Shown: positions 26,086-36,281, counted from the stretch's first letter. The stretch is DNA of 64,000 nucleotides from CAZAMB01 sp964501365 (GCA_964501365.1 CAZCST010000006.1:76901-140900); one strand, 5' to 3'. Made by a program: numbers and translations. The notes: generated from the sequence alone by a model not told the origin.

Positions 26086-26934
26086 ATGAGCGCGATTACG
26101 ACGAAAGATGGGACGGAAATCCATTACAAAGATTGGGGCAGAGGGCAACCTGTGGTCTTCAGTCACGGATGGCCGCTGAGTTCGGATGCGTGGGAAGACC
26201 AGATGTTGTTCCTCGCGGAACATGGGTATCGCTGCATCGCCCACGACCGCCGCGGACACGGGCGTTCGAGTCAGCCGTGGGACGGTAACGAAATGGACAC
26301 CTACGCTGACGACCTTGCAAGGCTGGTCAAGAAGCTTGAATTGAAAGACGCGATCCACGTTGGGCACTCGACTGGCGGTGGGGAGGTGGCTCGCTACATC
26401 GGCCGGCATGGCACGAAACGTGTGGCCAAGGCCGTGCTGATCGGCGCAGTTCCACCGCTGATGCTCAAGACGCCCGCGAATCCCGGCGGGCTGCCGATGG
26501 ATGTCTTCGACGGCATCCGCTCGGCCTCGCTCTCGGATCGATCGCAACTTTACAAGGATCTGGCTGCGGGACCGTTCTTCGGATTCAACCGGCCCGGCGC
26601 CAAGAAGTCGCAAGGTATGATCGACTCATTCTGGATGCAGGGAATGATGGCGGGACATAAGAACACGTTCGACTGCATCAAGGCTTTCTCCGAGACGGAC
26701 TTCACCGAAGACCTCAAGAAATTCGACGTGCCCACGCTGATCCTGCACGGCGATGACGATCAGGTCGTCCCCATCGGCGCGTCGGGACTAATGTCAGCCA
26801 AGCTCATTCCCAACGCACAACTAAAAATCTACAAGGGCGGAGATCACGGAATCTGCTCAACGCAAAAAGACCGGGTCAACCAGGATTTGCTGGATTTCTT
26901 TGGTGACGGAAAATCACGAAAGGTACGCAAATGA
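26086..26934 (+). CDS. Alpha/beta hydrolase, cofactor-free haloperoxidase/esterase type
   Basis: 282 residues. Nucleophile elbow GHSTGGGE (Ser), acid in LHGDDDQVVP (Asp) and base in GGDHGIC (His); oxyanion motif SHGWPLSSDAW. This is the bacterial non-haem chloroperoxidase family, which act as esterases or perhydrolases. ATG 26086 has an AGGAAGAG ribosome binding site. It overlaps the next gene by four bases (ATGA). Cytoplasmic. Second gene of the MarR-led series, 66 bp after marR. Confidence 0.9.
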   Translation: MSAITTKDGTEIHYKDWGRGQPVVFSHGWPLSSDAWEDQMLFLAEHGYRCIAHDRRGHGRSSQPWDGNEMDTYADDLARLVKKLELKDAIHVGHSTGGGEVARYIGRHGTKRVAKAVLIGAVPPLMLKTPANPGGLPMDVFDGIRSASLSDRSQLYKDLAAGPFFGFNRPGAKKSQGMIDSFWMQGMMAGHKNTFDCIKAFSETDFTEDLKKFDVPTLILHGDDDQVVPIGASGLMSAKLIPNAQLKIYKGGDHGICSTQKDRVNQDLLDFFGDGKSRKVRK

Positions 26935-27872
26935 TTTCCAAGCTCCGTCCATCGGCACGCAGATTCCTCGGATGGTTCCTTGGGATCGCCGTGCTTTTAC
27001 TGGCGATCTCCCCGCTTGCTGCTGGTGATAGCAAGTTACCCGCTGGTTTCGATCAGCGCGTTGCAGAAGTCAATGGCGTCCGACTGCACTACCTCATTGG
27101 CGGCAAGGGCAGTCCTGTGGTCCTCCTGCATGGTTACGCCGAGACGGGCCACATGTGGCTTCCAATCATGCCGTTACTCGCACAGAAGCACACGGTGATC
27201 GTTCCTGATCTTCGCGGCGCCGGAGGATCGTCGAAATCGGAAACGGGCTACGACAAGAAAAACATGGCCGTGGACATCCACGAGCTGACGACTTCACTGA
27301 AGTTCGATCGCGTCAGTATCGTCGGACACGACATCGGGTTGATGGTCGCTTATGCGTACGCCGCACAGTTTCAAAAAGGGACTGAAAAAGTAGTACTGAT
27401 GGACGCATTTTTGCCCGGTATCGGCAATTGGAAGGATGTCTGGCTGATGCGCGACCTTTGGCATTTTCATTTCTACGGCGAAGTCCCGCTGGCTTTGGTT
27501 CAGGGCCGCGAGCGAATCTATTTCGAACATTTCTGGAACGATTTCGCCGCCGATCCGAAGCGATCGGTGCCGGAGGAAGACCGGAAATTGTACGCCGAGG
27601 CCTACGCCCAACCGGGCGGAATGCGTGCCGGCTTCGAATACTTCCGCAACTTCGAGCGTGACGCACAGGACTTCGCCGCCCTTTCGGCTACGAAGCTTGA
27701 AATGCCTGTACTTGTGATCACCGGCGAGAAGGCCTCGGGGACATTTCTCATCGATCAGGCGAAACTGGTTGCCAACAAAGTAACCGGAACGGTTGTGAAT
27801 GGCTCGGGCCATTGGCTCATGGAAGAAGCACCCAAGGAAGTAATCCCCGCAATTGTTGCGTTCCTCGATTGA
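26931..27872 (+). CDS. Exported alpha/beta hydrolase, epoxide hydrolase / dehalogenase type
   Basis: 313 residues with an N-terminal signal peptide (LGWFLGIAVLLLAISPLAAG). The nucleophile elbow is VGHDIG, with Asp instead of Ser, as in epoxide hydrolases and haloalkane dehalogenases; HGYAETGHMW provides the oxyanion region and GSGHWLMEE the catalytic His. It would open epoxides or remove halides from small molecules in the periplasm. Coupled to the preceding hydrolase (ATGA overlap). Confidence 0.87.
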   Translation: MISKLRPSARRFLGWFLGIAVLLLAISPLAAGDSKLPAGFDQRVAEVNGVRLHYLIGGKGSPVVLLHGYAETGHMWLPIMPLLAQKHTVIVPDLRGAGGSSKSETGYDKKNMAVDIHELTTSLKFDRVSIVGHDIGLMVAYAYAAQFQKGTEKVVLMDAFLPGIGNWKDVWLMRDLWHFHFYGEVPLALVQGRERIYFEHFWNDFAADPKRSVPEEDRKLYAEAYAQPGGMRAGFEYFRNFERDAQDFAALSATKLEMPVLVITGEKASGTFLIDQAKLVANKVTGTVVNGSGHWLMEEAPKEVIPAIVAFLD

Positions 27873-27922
27873 GTCTTGCCGCGGAGAACCCTTTGATGAT
27901 AGCGCCAGGAGACGCAACACAA

Positions 27923-29182
27923 ATGAAGATATCGCAATGGGCGCGAAAGACAATTCGCTTTCGATTCTTGATCCTGTTGATTCCCGCCGCGTGCGCGCTC
28001 TCGGGGTGCAATCGAGAAGACGCACATAACGCCGTTCCCGAAATGTTCCCCACTGTTACCGTGGCTCGGCCCATCCAGCAGGAAGTGGTTGAGTGGGACG
28101 AATACACGGGGCACCTTGAGGCCGCTGAATTCGTCGAGGTGCGCGCCCGGGTCAGCGGCCCGATCACGTCGGCGCCCTTTCAGGCCGGAGCCATCGTCCA
28201 GAAGGGTGATGTGTTGGTGGAGATCGACGTACGATCATTCCAGGCTGACCTCGACAGCCGGATTGCCGAAGAGGCCCGCGCGGCAGCGCAGGTGAAGCTG
28301 GCGGAGATCGAACTCAATCGAATTCTGGACATGCCGCCTGCCGCCGCCGTGCCGATCGAACGCGAACGTGCCGAGGCGGCGTTGAGCGAAGCACGTGCGG
28401 TGCTCGCGGGCGCCAAGGCGGCGGTGGAGTCGGCGCGACTGCTCGTGGAGTGGTGCAGGATCACCGCTCCCATCTCGGGTCGCGTCAGCAGGAGGTATAT
28501 CGACCCTGGGAATATGATCACTGGCGGGAGCGGAACCGGGACGCTACTTACGACGATCGCCTCCATTGACCCGATTTACTGCTATATCGACGCGGACGAG
28601 CGTGCCGTGCTGAAATACCAGCGGTTGGCCCGCGAGAAGAAGCGGGTCAGTGCTCGTGATGCGCAGATTCCATTCCTCATGCAGCTGGCGGATGAAACGG
28701 ACTTCTCCCACGAAGGAGTCGTCGACTTCGTTGACAATCGGATCGATCCGATGACGGGAACGATCAGAGGCCGCGGCGTGCTTGCGAATCAGGGCGGTTT
28801 CCTGACCCCCGGATTTTTCGCCCGCGTGCGAATTCCGGGAAGCGGGCCTTATGTCGCAACCCTGGTCCCCGACTCGGCGGTCGTTGCGGATCAGAACCAA
28901 AGGCTGCTCTATGTCGTCGGAACAAGTGATCTGGTCGAAATGCGGCCAGTCAAGCTCGGTTCACTCTTTGGCGAACTGCGCGCAATCGAATCGGGGATCA
29001 GCACGAACGATCGAGTGATTGTGAACGGTATCATGCAGGCCCGGCCCGGCGGCAAAGTCATTCCGAAAGAATCGTCGATCTCTATTGATACCTTACCGCC
29101 TGCTCCGCGCCTGGCCGTACAGGCCGAGTCGGCTTCCCCGCCAGCCGCGCAGCCTCCGGCTGTCGAGAGGAGCGCGCCGTGA
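27923..29182 (+). CDS. RND efflux periplasmic adaptor (membrane fusion protein), lipoprotein
   Basis: 419 residues. Signal peptide and lipobox (CALSGC) from ATG 27923; an ATG at 27896 is an alternative with a good ribosome binding site. Barrel-sandwich lipoyl halves (AAEFVEVRARVSGPI, KGDVLVEIDVRSFQADL), a helical hairpin, then LVEWCRITAPISGRVSRRYIDPGNMI and the beta-barrel domain. It links an RND pump to an outer-membrane channel. The last ~30 residues are Ala/Pro-rich. Overlaps the pump gene by four bases (GTGA). No TolC-like gene is found nearby. Confidence 0.93.
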   Translation: MKISQWARKTIRFRFLILLIPAACALSGCNREDAHNAVPEMFPTVTVARPIQQEVVEWDEYTGHLEAAEFVEVRARVSGPITSAPFQAGAIVQKGDVLVEIDVRSFQADLDSRIAEEARAAAQVKLAEIELNRILDMPPAAAVPIERERAEAALSEARAVLAGAKAAVESARLLVEWCRITAPISGRVSRRYIDPGNMITGGSGTGTLLTTIASIDPIYCYIDADERAVLKYQRLAREKKRVSARDAQIPFLMQLADETDFSHEGVVDFVDNRIDPMTGTIRGRGVLANQGGFLTPGFFARVRIPGSGPYVATLVPDSAVVADQNQRLLYVVGTSDLVEMRPVKLGSLFGELRAIESGISTNDRVIVNGIMQARPGGKVIPKESSISIDTLPPAPRLAVQAESASPPAAQPPAVERSAP

Positions 29183-32100
29183 AATTCGCCCACTTCTTCA
29201 TCGACCGCCCGGTCTTCGCGTCGGTCCTTTCCATCGTCATCGTGATCGTCGGAACACTGGCGATTTTCACACTCCCCATCGCCCAATACCCGGAAATCGC
29301 GCCGCCTACGGTTGTCGTGGGCGCAAAATATCCCGGTGCTAACGCCAAAGTCGTCGCCGAAGCCGTCGCCACACCCATCGAGCAACAGGTCAACGGCGTG
29401 GAGAACATGCTTTACATGTCCAGCCAGTCGACGAACGACGGAAGCATGTCGCTTACCGTGACGTTCAAGCTGGGCACAAACCTCGACATCGCACAGGTTC
29501 AAGTCCAAAACCGGGTGGCCATCGCCGAGCCGCAACTTCCGGAAGACGTGCGCAGGCAGGGCGTCACGGTCAGAAAATCATCCCCGGATCTGACCATGGC
29601 CGTTTCGCTCTACTCGCCCGACGCCAGCCGTGACACGCTCTACGTGAGCAACTACGCCACGCTCCAAATCCGTGACGAGCTGGCGCGACTGCCGGGAGTG
29701 GGTGACATTACGATTTTCGGCGCCCGCGAATACTCGATGCGCCTCTGGCTCGATCCGGAAAAACTCGCCTCGCGGAGCATGACCGCAGGGGACGTCATCG
29801 ACGCCGTGCGGGAGCAAAACGTCCAGGTAGCTGCCGGTGTGGTCGGCGGTCCTCCCTTGCCCGGCAATACCAACGGATTCCAATATTCTGTCAGTGCTCT
29901 GGGCCGACTCTCCAAACCGCGTGAGTTCTCCGACATCGTCATCAAAACGGGCGACGATGGGCGGCTTACGCGCCTTCGGGATGTGGGGCGCATCGAGCTG
30001 GGCGCCGCCGACTACGGCACAGCATTTTCCTTTGACGGCCGCCCCAGCGTGGGCCTGGGCATTTTTCAGCGTCCGGGATCAAATTCGATTCAAACAGCGG
30101 ATTCCGTTTATGCCCGCATGGAGGAACTCAAGAAAAACTTTCCGCCCGGCCTGGCGTATACCATCCCCTACGACACAACCGTCTTTGTCCGCCATAGCAT
30201 CGAGGACGTCATCGTTACATTATTCGAGGCCATCGGACTCGTCGTCGTTGTTGTCCTGGTATTTCTGCAGAGCTGGAGGGCTTCGCTCATTCCCCTTCTG
30301 GCCATTCCGGTCTCTTTGATTGGCACGTTCGCCGTGATGTTTGCCGCCGGATTCTCCATCAATAATCTTTCCCTGTTCGGAATCGTTCTGGCGGTGGGCA
30401 TTGTTGTCGACGATGCCATTGTTGTTGTCGAAAATATCGAGCGCTGGATCGAAGCGGGACTTACGCCGCGTGAGGCGGCCCATAAGGCGATGGACGAGGT
30501 AACGGCCGCCGTCATCGCGATCGCCTTTGGTCTGTCGGCGGTCTTTATCCCGGTCGCGTTCGTCAGCGGAATCAGCGGCCAGTTCTATCGGCAGTTCGCG
30601 CTGACCATATCCTTCTCGACGCTGATTTCGGCGTTCAACTCACTGACGCTCAGCCCGGCGCTGGCGGCCCTGCTGCTGAAGCCTCGCCACGCCAGGCAGG
30701 ACTGGTTCGCCCGATCGCTGGAATCATTGTTGGGCTGGTTTTTTCGTTTCTTCAACCGCAGCCTGGCGGCCGCTACGCGAACATATGCCTCGTCGCTGCG
30801 CCGCGTCGTCCGGTTCAGTGCCCTGGCATTGCTGGCATACGCGGGGCTGGTCGGTCTGACCTACCTGGGCTTTCAGAGCGTCCCGACCGGCTTCATTCCG
30901 GCGCAGGACACGGGGTATCTGATTGTCAGCCTTCAGATGCCCGACGCGGCCACGATTGATCGCACGGAACGAGTGATGACACGACTTGCCGGCATCGCCC
31001 GCACTGTGCCGGGCGTGGGACACACGATTGCGATTTCCGGCCTCTCCGCACTGAACCGAGTCAATCAAACCAACGCGGGCGCGATGTTTCTTCCTTTGAA
31101 AGACTTCGACGAGCGGGCAAATCACCCAGAGCAATCAGCGGCGGCGATCGCGGCACGCTTGACGCGGGAATACGGTGAGGTGCAGGAGGGGTTTGCTCTT
31201 GTTTTGCAACCGCCCCCCGTGCGCGGCATCGGAAATGCCGGTGGATTCAAGATGCAGGTTGAGGACCGCAGTGGCCGGTCGACGCCGCAGGAATTGCAGG
31301 CCGCCATCGATGGACTCGCCTTACAGGCCCGAGCCAACCCGCAGCTTCAAAGTTTGTTTGCAACCTTTCGTGCCAATGTTCCGCAACTGTATGCCAATGT
31401 CGATCGAACCAAGGTCAAGATGCAGGACGTGCCTGTCACCGCCGTGTTCGAAGCACTGCAGGTCTACCTGGGCAGCCTGTACGTCAACGACTTCAACTTT
31501 CTGGGTCGCACCTATCGCGTGACGGCACAGGCCGATGCGCCGTTTCGCGCCACCGCCGCTGACGTCTCGCAGCTCAAGACGCGCAACCGCGCCGGAGAGA
31601 TGGTCCCACTCGGCGCGTTGATGGACCTGGAGGATACGACCGGCCCGGACAGGATCAGCCGCTACAATCTTTATCAGTCCGCCGACGTGAACGGCAACGC
31701 GGTCCCCGGCGTCAGCAGCGGCCAGGCGATGTCCATCATGGAAGACATGGCGCGAAAGACTCTGCCTCGGGGATATGATTTCGAATGGACGGAACTGGCG
31801 TTTCAGGAAAAGCAGTCGGCCAATACGTCGCTTCTGATCTTCCCGCTCTGTGTGCTGTTTGTATGGCTGGTTCACTCGGCCGAGTACGAGAGTTTTGCGC
31901 TCTCGACCGCCATCATTCTCATCGTTCCCATGTGTCTCCTGTCGGGGATCGCCGGTGTCTGGTTGCGCGGCATGGACAACAATATTTTCACGCAGATTGG
32001 TTTTGTTGTGCTTGCGGGTTTGAGCGCAAAGAACGCCGTTTTGATTGTCGAGTTCGCAAAGCAGCAGGAAGAAAAGGGGCTGGGCAGTTTCGACGCCGCG

Positions 32101-32364
32101 GTAGAGGCCGCGCGCTTGCGATTGCGCCCCATTCTCATGACCAGCTTTGCATTCATTCTCGGAGTCGTGCCCCTGATTCTTGCGAAGGGCGCAGGGGCGG
32201 AGATGAGACAGGCATTGGGAACCGTCGTGTTTTTCGGGATGGTGGGTGTGACATTCTTCGGACTCTTCCTGACGCCGGTCTTCTACCATGTAATCCGGCG
32301 CATCACAGGCAATAGGACTCCGTTGAAAACCGCGCACATACGTGATGGATTGGAAAGGGTTTGA
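29179..32364 (+). CDS. RND multidrug efflux pump, HAE-1 (AcrB/MexB) type
   Basis: 1061 residues from GTG 29179: usual length and architecture, 12 membrane segments and two large periplasmic loops. Proton-relay aspartates are present in TM4 (GIVVDDAIVVVENIER). Other HAE-1 marks: PIAQYPEIAPPTV at the N-terminus, GVENMLYMSSQSTNDG, and GLSAKNAVLIVEFA. It would expel lipophilic or aromatic compounds using the proton gradient. Forms the transport core of the MarR-led cluster with its coupled adaptor. Confidence 0.95.
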   Translation: MKFAHFFIDRPVFASVLSIVIVIVGTLAIFTLPIAQYPEIAPPTVVVGAKYPGANAKVVAEAVATPIEQQVNGVENMLYMSSQSTNDGSMSLTVTFKLGTNLDIAQVQVQNRVAIAEPQLPEDVRRQGVTVRKSSPDLTMAVSLYSPDASRDTLYVSNYATLQIRDELARLPGVGDITIFGAREYSMRLWLDPEKLASRSMTAGDVIDAVREQNVQVAAGVVGGPPLPGNTNGFQYSVSALGRLSKPREFSDIVIKTGDDGRLTRLRDVGRIELGAADYGTAFSFDGRPSVGLGIFQRPGSNSIQTADSVYARMEELKKNFPPGLAYTIPYDTTVFVRHSIEDVIVTLFEAIGLVVVVVLVFLQSWRASLIPLLAIPVSLIGTFAVMFAAGFSINNLSLFGIVLAVGIVVDDAIVVVENIERWIEAGLTPREAAHKAMDEVTAAVIAIAFGLSAVFIPVAFVSGISGQFYRQFALTISFSTLISAFNSLTLSPALAALLLKPRHARQDWFARSLESLLGWFFRFFNRSLAAATRTYASSLRRVVRFSALALLAYAGLVGLTYLGFQSVPTGFIPAQDTGYLIVSLQMPDAATIDRTERVMTRLAGIARTVPGVGHTIAISGLSALNRVNQTNAGAMFLPLKDFDERANHPEQSAAAIAARLTREYGEVQEGFALVLQPPPVRGIGNAGGFKMQVEDRSGRSTPQELQAAIDGLALQARANPQLQSLFATFRANVPQLYANVDRTKVKMQDVPVTAVFEALQVYLGSLYVNDFNFLGRTYRVTAQADAPFRATAADVSQLKTRNRAGEMVPLGALMDLEDTTGPDRISRYNLYQSADVNGNAVPGVSSGQAMSIMEDMARKTLPRGYDFEWTELAFQEKQSANTSLLIFPLCVLFVWLVHSAEYESFALSTAIILIVPMCLLSGIAGVWLRGMDNNIFTQIGFVVLAGLSAKNAVLIVEFAKQQEEKGLGSFDAAVEAARLRLRPILMTSFAFILGVVPLILAKGAGAEMRQALGTVVFFGMVGVTFFGLFLTPVFYHVIRRITGNRTPLKTAHIRDGLERV

Positions 32365-32413
32365 AGTCGGATTGGGTTATGGTTTTCCCCTTGCGGGAAG
32401 AAAGGAAATTCTT

Positions 32414-33190
32414 ATGAGGTCGTACCAGCATTTCAAGACTTTGGTTTGCGTTGTGGCTGTCGCCGCCGTGACGACCGGCGCGTTTGTGAAAAACGCGGGG
32501 AGGAACGATGCCGTCGCCCAGCAGCCCACGGCCAGTGAACTCAAATTGGTGGGCGGCAAGGGATTGTTCGATGCCAATGACGCCGTCATTTTGCTGCTCG
32601 ACCACCAGACCGGTTTGTTTCAAACGGTCAAAGACATCGGAGTGACAGAACTTCGAACCAACACGGCGGTCCTGGCAAAGTTGGCCACCATGCTCAAGAT
32701 TCCCATCATCACGACTGCGTCGGTTCCCGATGGCCCCAACGGCCCGCTGATGCCCGAGATTCAGCAATTCGCCCCGCAGGCGATTTACGTGCCGCGTCAT
32801 GGCGAAATCAATGCGTGGGACAACGAAGATTACGTCAAGGCCGTGAAGGCAACCGGAAAGAAAACGCTGATCATGGCGGGTGTGTGGACCAGCGTCTGCG
32901 TTGCATTTCCGGCGCTCGACGCCAAGGCCGAGGGCTACAAGGTCTACGCCGTCATCGACGCCTCCGGTGATCCGAGTGAAATGGCCTCGCGAACAACGGT
33001 CGCGCGTCTCGCGCAGGCTGGGGTGATCCCGACGAGTACCAATGCCGTGGCGTGCGAATTCCAACGGACCTGGAGGCGACCCAACGCCGCCGAATTCGGC
33101 AAGCTGCTCAGTGAACTCGCGCCTAACTACGCGGCCGTGATCGAGAGTTTTCAGAAGGCCCAGGAACTTCTAAAGGCAGAGAAAAAATAG
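32414..33190 (+). CDS. Exported isochorismatase-family hydrolase (YcaC-like)
   Basis: 258 residues from ATG 32414 (ribosome binding site AAAGGAAA). Signal peptide (LVCVVAVAAVTTGAF) then the cysteine-hydrolase fold: DAVILLLDHQTGLF (catalytic Asp), IPIITTASVPDGPNGPLMPE and AGVWTSVCVAFPALDA (catalytic Cys). Export is unusual for this family, which is mostly cytoplasmic. Substrate unknown; amide or vinyl-ether hydrolysis is the family theme. It lies 50 bp after the pump gene. Confidence 0.87.
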   Translation: MRSYQHFKTLVCVVAVAAVTTGAFVKNAGRNDAVAQQPTASELKLVGGKGLFDANDAVILLLDHQTGLFQTVKDIGVTELRTNTAVLAKLATMLKIPIITTASVPDGPNGPLMPEIQQFAPQAIYVPRHGEINAWDNEDYVKAVKATGKKTLIMAGVWTSVCVAFPALDAKAEGYKVYAVIDASGDPSEMASRTTVARLAQAGVIPTSTNAVACEFQRTWRRPNAAEFGKLLSELAPNYAAVIESFQKAQELLKAEKK

Positions 33191-33284
33191 CCGGGAAATC
33201 CCTCTGCGATTCGAATTCGCGGGCATTTCGATAAGGGAATTCAGCGAATGCTTCAGAGACCGCCCCGAAGCGAAGGAGTTGTCG

Positions 33285-35243
33285 ATGAATGACCCATTGA
33301 CACGGCGGGATGTCTTGAGGGTGGGAGCCGCTGCCGGGGCTGCCCTCGTACTTGGCGGCTGCACGATGACGAGTGAACAACGAATTCAGGGAAATGCAGA
33401 CCGGGAGGCTGATCTTATCCTCACCAACGGGCGCGTTGCCACCCTGGACGATCAAAATTCCATCGCATCCAGTCTTGTGGTTCGCGACGGGCGTTTTGTT
33501 GCCGTGGGTGGGGAGCAGTCCGTGGCGGCGCTTCGAGGTGCCAGGACGCAGGTCATCGATGCCGGCGGACGCACACTGATCCCCGGCCTGAATGATTCGC
33601 ACCTGCACGTCATTCGCGGCGGTCTCAATTACAACATGGAACTGCGTTGGGACGGCGTTACCTCGCTGGCTGACGCACTGAACATGCTCAAAGAGCACGC
33701 TCAGCGAACCGCTCCTCCGCAATGGGTTCGTGTCGTGGGTGGCTGGTCGGAATTGCAATTCAAAGAACGCCGCATGCCGACATTGGCGGAGATCAACACA
33801 GTTTCACCAGACGTGCCCGTCTTTGTATTGCATCTGTACGATCGAGCGCTGCTCAACGGGGCCGCCCTTCGCGCCGTTGGCTATACCAGGGACACGCCCG
33901 ATCCGCCGGGCGGGCTGATCGAGCGCGATTCCCGGGGTAATCCAACTGGCCTCATGGTCGCCAGGCCCAACGCCTTCATCCTGTACAAGACGCTGGCGCT
34001 GGGCCCCAGGCTTGGCTTCGAAGACCAGATAAATTCCACCCGCCATTTCATGCGGGAACTCAACCGGCTTGGCCTCACCAGCATCATTGACGCCGGCGGC
34101 GGATTTCAGAATTACCCGGAGGACTATCAGGTCATCGAGAAGTTGCATGGAGAAGGCCTGCTCACCACGCGGCTGGCCTACAACTTGTTCACGCAAAATG
34201 CCGGTAGGGAACTCGCCGATTTCGACAAGTGGATCGGAATGACGAATCCCGGCAAAGGCGACGATTTCTATCGCGTGAATGGCGCGGGCGAGATGTTGGT
34301 GTTCTCCGGGGCCGACTTCGAAGACTTCCTTGAGCCGCGCCCCGACCTGCCATCGGCGATGGAAGAACAATTGACGCAGGTGGTCAGACTCCTCGTGAAG
34401 AATCGCTGGCCCTTCCGGCTTCACGCGACGTACGATGAATCAATCACCCGTTTCTTGAACGTCTTCGAGAAGGTCAACCAGGAAATTCCGTTTGACAGAC
34501 TGCGCTGGTTCTTCGATCACGCAGAGACCATTTCCGATCGAAACATTGATCGCGTGAAGGCGCTGAGCGGCGGAATCGCCATTCAGCATCGCATGGCCTT
34601 CCAGGGCGAGTACTTCATCGACCGCTACGGGGCCGACGCAGCCAGCCATGCGCCGCCAGTCCGACGCATGCTGACCGCCGGATTGCCGATCGGCGCAGGC
34701 ACGGATGCGACACGCGTAGCCAGCTACAATCCGTGGGTCGCCCTCTATTGGCTCGTCACGGGCAAGACGGTGGGCGGTACTTCGCTCTACGCAGATTCCA
34801 ATCGCCTGGATCGAACCGAAGCGCTTCGCCTCTACACCAAAGGCAGCGCGTGGTTTTCCGGAGAAGAGAAATCCAAGGGCGCCATCGTGCCGGGCCAGCT
34901 CGCTGATCTTGCCGTCTTGTCCTCAGACTACTTCGCGGTTCCAGAGGAACAGATCAAGGGCATCGAATCGGTGTTGACCATGGTCGGGGGAAAAGTCGTG
35001 TACGGCAAAGGCGAATACGCAAGGCTCGCGCCGCCTCTGCCGCCGGCAAGCCCGGGCTGGTCGCCGGTGCTCAGGTACGGCGGTTACGGTGCACCAGGAT
35101 ATGCCGCGATGGCGAATTCGACCGCGATGGCGAGTGCTTCCTGTCTTTGCAGCGCGCCAAAGTCCCCGAATCGCGCCACGCAATGGTTCGGGCCGGATGC
35201 ACCACTCTGGGGTGCCCTCGGATGCGATTGCTTCGCGTTTTGA
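33285..35243 (+). CDS. Amidohydrolase (YtcJ/amidohydrolase 3 family), Tat/lipoprotein signal, Cys-rich tail
   Basis: 652 residues. Twin-arginine start (TRRDVLRVGAAAGAALVLGGC) with lipobox. Metal site H-x-H in IPGLNDSHLHV, further His in FDHAE and IQHRM, and Asp in GAGTDATRVASYNPW. The beta-sandwich that flanks the barrel is encoded at both ends (LILTNGRVATLDD; GQLADLAVLS). The last ~50 residues are Ala/Ser-rich with paired cysteines (SCLCSA, GCDCFAF), possibly a metal or disulfide element. ATG 33285 has GGAG nine bases upstream. Substrate unknown; N-acyl or carbamate hydrolysis is likely. Confidence 0.88.
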   Translation: MNDPLTRRDVLRVGAAAGAALVLGGCTMTSEQRIQGNADREADLILTNGRVATLDDQNSIASSLVVRDGRFVAVGGEQSVAALRGARTQVIDAGGRTLIPGLNDSHLHVIRGGLNYNMELRWDGVTSLADALNMLKEHAQRTAPPQWVRVVGGWSELQFKERRMPTLAEINTVSPDVPVFVLHLYDRALLNGAALRAVGYTRDTPDPPGGLIERDSRGNPTGLMVARPNAFILYKTLALGPRLGFEDQINSTRHFMRELNRLGLTSIIDAGGGFQNYPEDYQVIEKLHGEGLLTTRLAYNLFTQNAGRELADFDKWIGMTNPGKGDDFYRVNGAGEMLVFSGADFEDFLEPRPDLPSAMEEQLTQVVRLLVKNRWPFRLHATYDESITRFLNVFEKVNQEIPFDRLRWFFDHAETISDRNIDRVKALSGGIAIQHRMAFQGEYFIDRYGADAASHAPPVRRMLTAGLPIGAGTDATRVASYNPWVALYWLVTGKTVGGTSLYADSNRLDRTEALRLYTKGSAWFSGEEKSKGAIVPGQLADLAVLSSDYFAVPEEQIKGIESVLTMVGGKVVYGKGEYARLAPPLPPASPGWSPVLRYGGYGAPGYAAMANSTAMASASCLCSAPKSPNRATQWFGPDAPLWGALGCDCFAF

Positions 35244-35294
35244 CGTAAACCGTAACCGTATCAATGCGCAGCGAGACAGTGGGAGACTGAAAAG

Positions 35295-36233
35295 ATGACT
35301 CAGCGGATTTCGGGAATTCATCATGTAACCGCCATCACCTCCGATGGGCAGAAAAACATTGACTTCTACTGCGGCGTGCTCGGACTTCGCCTCGTGAAGG
35401 TCACGGTGAACTTCGATGATCCGCAAAGCTATCACCTCTACTACGGTGACGAACAGGGCCGGCCCGGAACGATCATGACCTTCTTCGTGTGGCCCGGCGC
35501 GCACCGCGGACGTCAGGGGTCGGCACAGGTGGTCACGACTTCCTTCTCGGTGCCGGGGAAGTCCATGGAGTACTGGAGGACGCGACTCACGAATTCCGCC
35601 ATCGCCCGTGTCGATTCCGCTACGAGGTTCGGCGATCAGATTCTGGAATTCAACGATCCCGACGGAATGGGTTTGGAGATCGTCGCTCGATCCGAGGCCG
35701 ACCCGCGCAGCCCGTGGCCGGCCGGCCCCATTCCGGCCGAACATGCCATCCGCGGGTTTCACAGTGTTTCGCTCTCCGAGGAAGGATACGAACGCACGGC
35801 GGAACTTCTGACTCGTACCCTTGGTTTCCAGCCCGGCGGCCAGGATGGAAATCGATTTCGCCTCATTGGGGGGTCGCCCAACGGCGGGATCGTGGACTTG
35901 TTGTGCGTGCCTGGCGGCGTCCGGGGAACCCTTGGCGCGGGCATCGTCCATCACGTCGCCTTCCGCGCGGCCGATGATGAAGCGCAGCGACATTGGCGAC
36001 AGCTCCTTGCGAGCGAGCGATACAACGTGACCCCGGTGATCGACCGGACCTATTTTCACTCGATCTACTTCCGCGAGCCCGGCGGCGTGCTATTTGAAAT
36101 CGCAACCGACAGCCCGGGCTTCACCGTGGATGAATCTCCCGATTCGCTCGGTACTTCGCTGAAACTCCCGCCCCAGTACGAGAAGGCGCGTAGCCGGATC
36201 GAAAGTGTTCTTCCGCGCCTTCGTTACCATTAG
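35295..36233 (+). CDS. VOC ring-cleaving dioxygenase, MhqO-like
   Basis: 312 residues, two paired VOC modules. Iron ligands fit His in GIHHVTAI / IVHHVAFRA and Glu in FREPGGVLFEIATD. It resembles MhqO/LinE/PcpA-type hydroquinone dioxygenases (conserved DPDGMGLEIVA, DRTYFHSIYFREPGG). It would cleave hydroquinone- or catechol-like rings. The MhqD-like esterase follows 123 bp downstream, the same pairing as the Bacillus mhqNOD operon, which is MarR (MhqR) controlled. Confidence 0.88.
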   Translation: MTQRISGIHHVTAITSDGQKNIDFYCGVLGLRLVKVTVNFDDPQSYHLYYGDEQGRPGTIMTFFVWPGAHRGRQGSAQVVTTSFSVPGKSMEYWRTRLTNSAIARVDSATRFGDQILEFNDPDGMGLEIVARSEADPRSPWPAGPIPAEHAIRGFHSVSLSEEGYERTAELLTRTLGFQPGGQDGNRFRLIGGSPNGGIVDLLCVPGGVRGTLGAGIVHHVAFRAADDEAQRHWRQLLASERYNVTPVIDRTYFHSIYFREPGGVLFEIATDSPGFTVDESPDSLGTSLKLPPQYEKARSRIESVLPRLRYH

Positions 36234-36245
36234 ACTCTTTCTCAA

Positions 36246-36281
36246 AGCCCCTCTCCTTCTCAGGGAGAGGGTAGGGTGAGG
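36246..36281. repeat. Short inverted repeat with G-rich flank
   Basis: CCCTCTCC-TTCTCA-GGGAGAGGG followed by TAGGGTGAGGG. The perfect hairpin may work as a weak terminator after the dioxygenase gene. Related C-rich sequence appears at 37200-37245. Confidence 0.5.
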
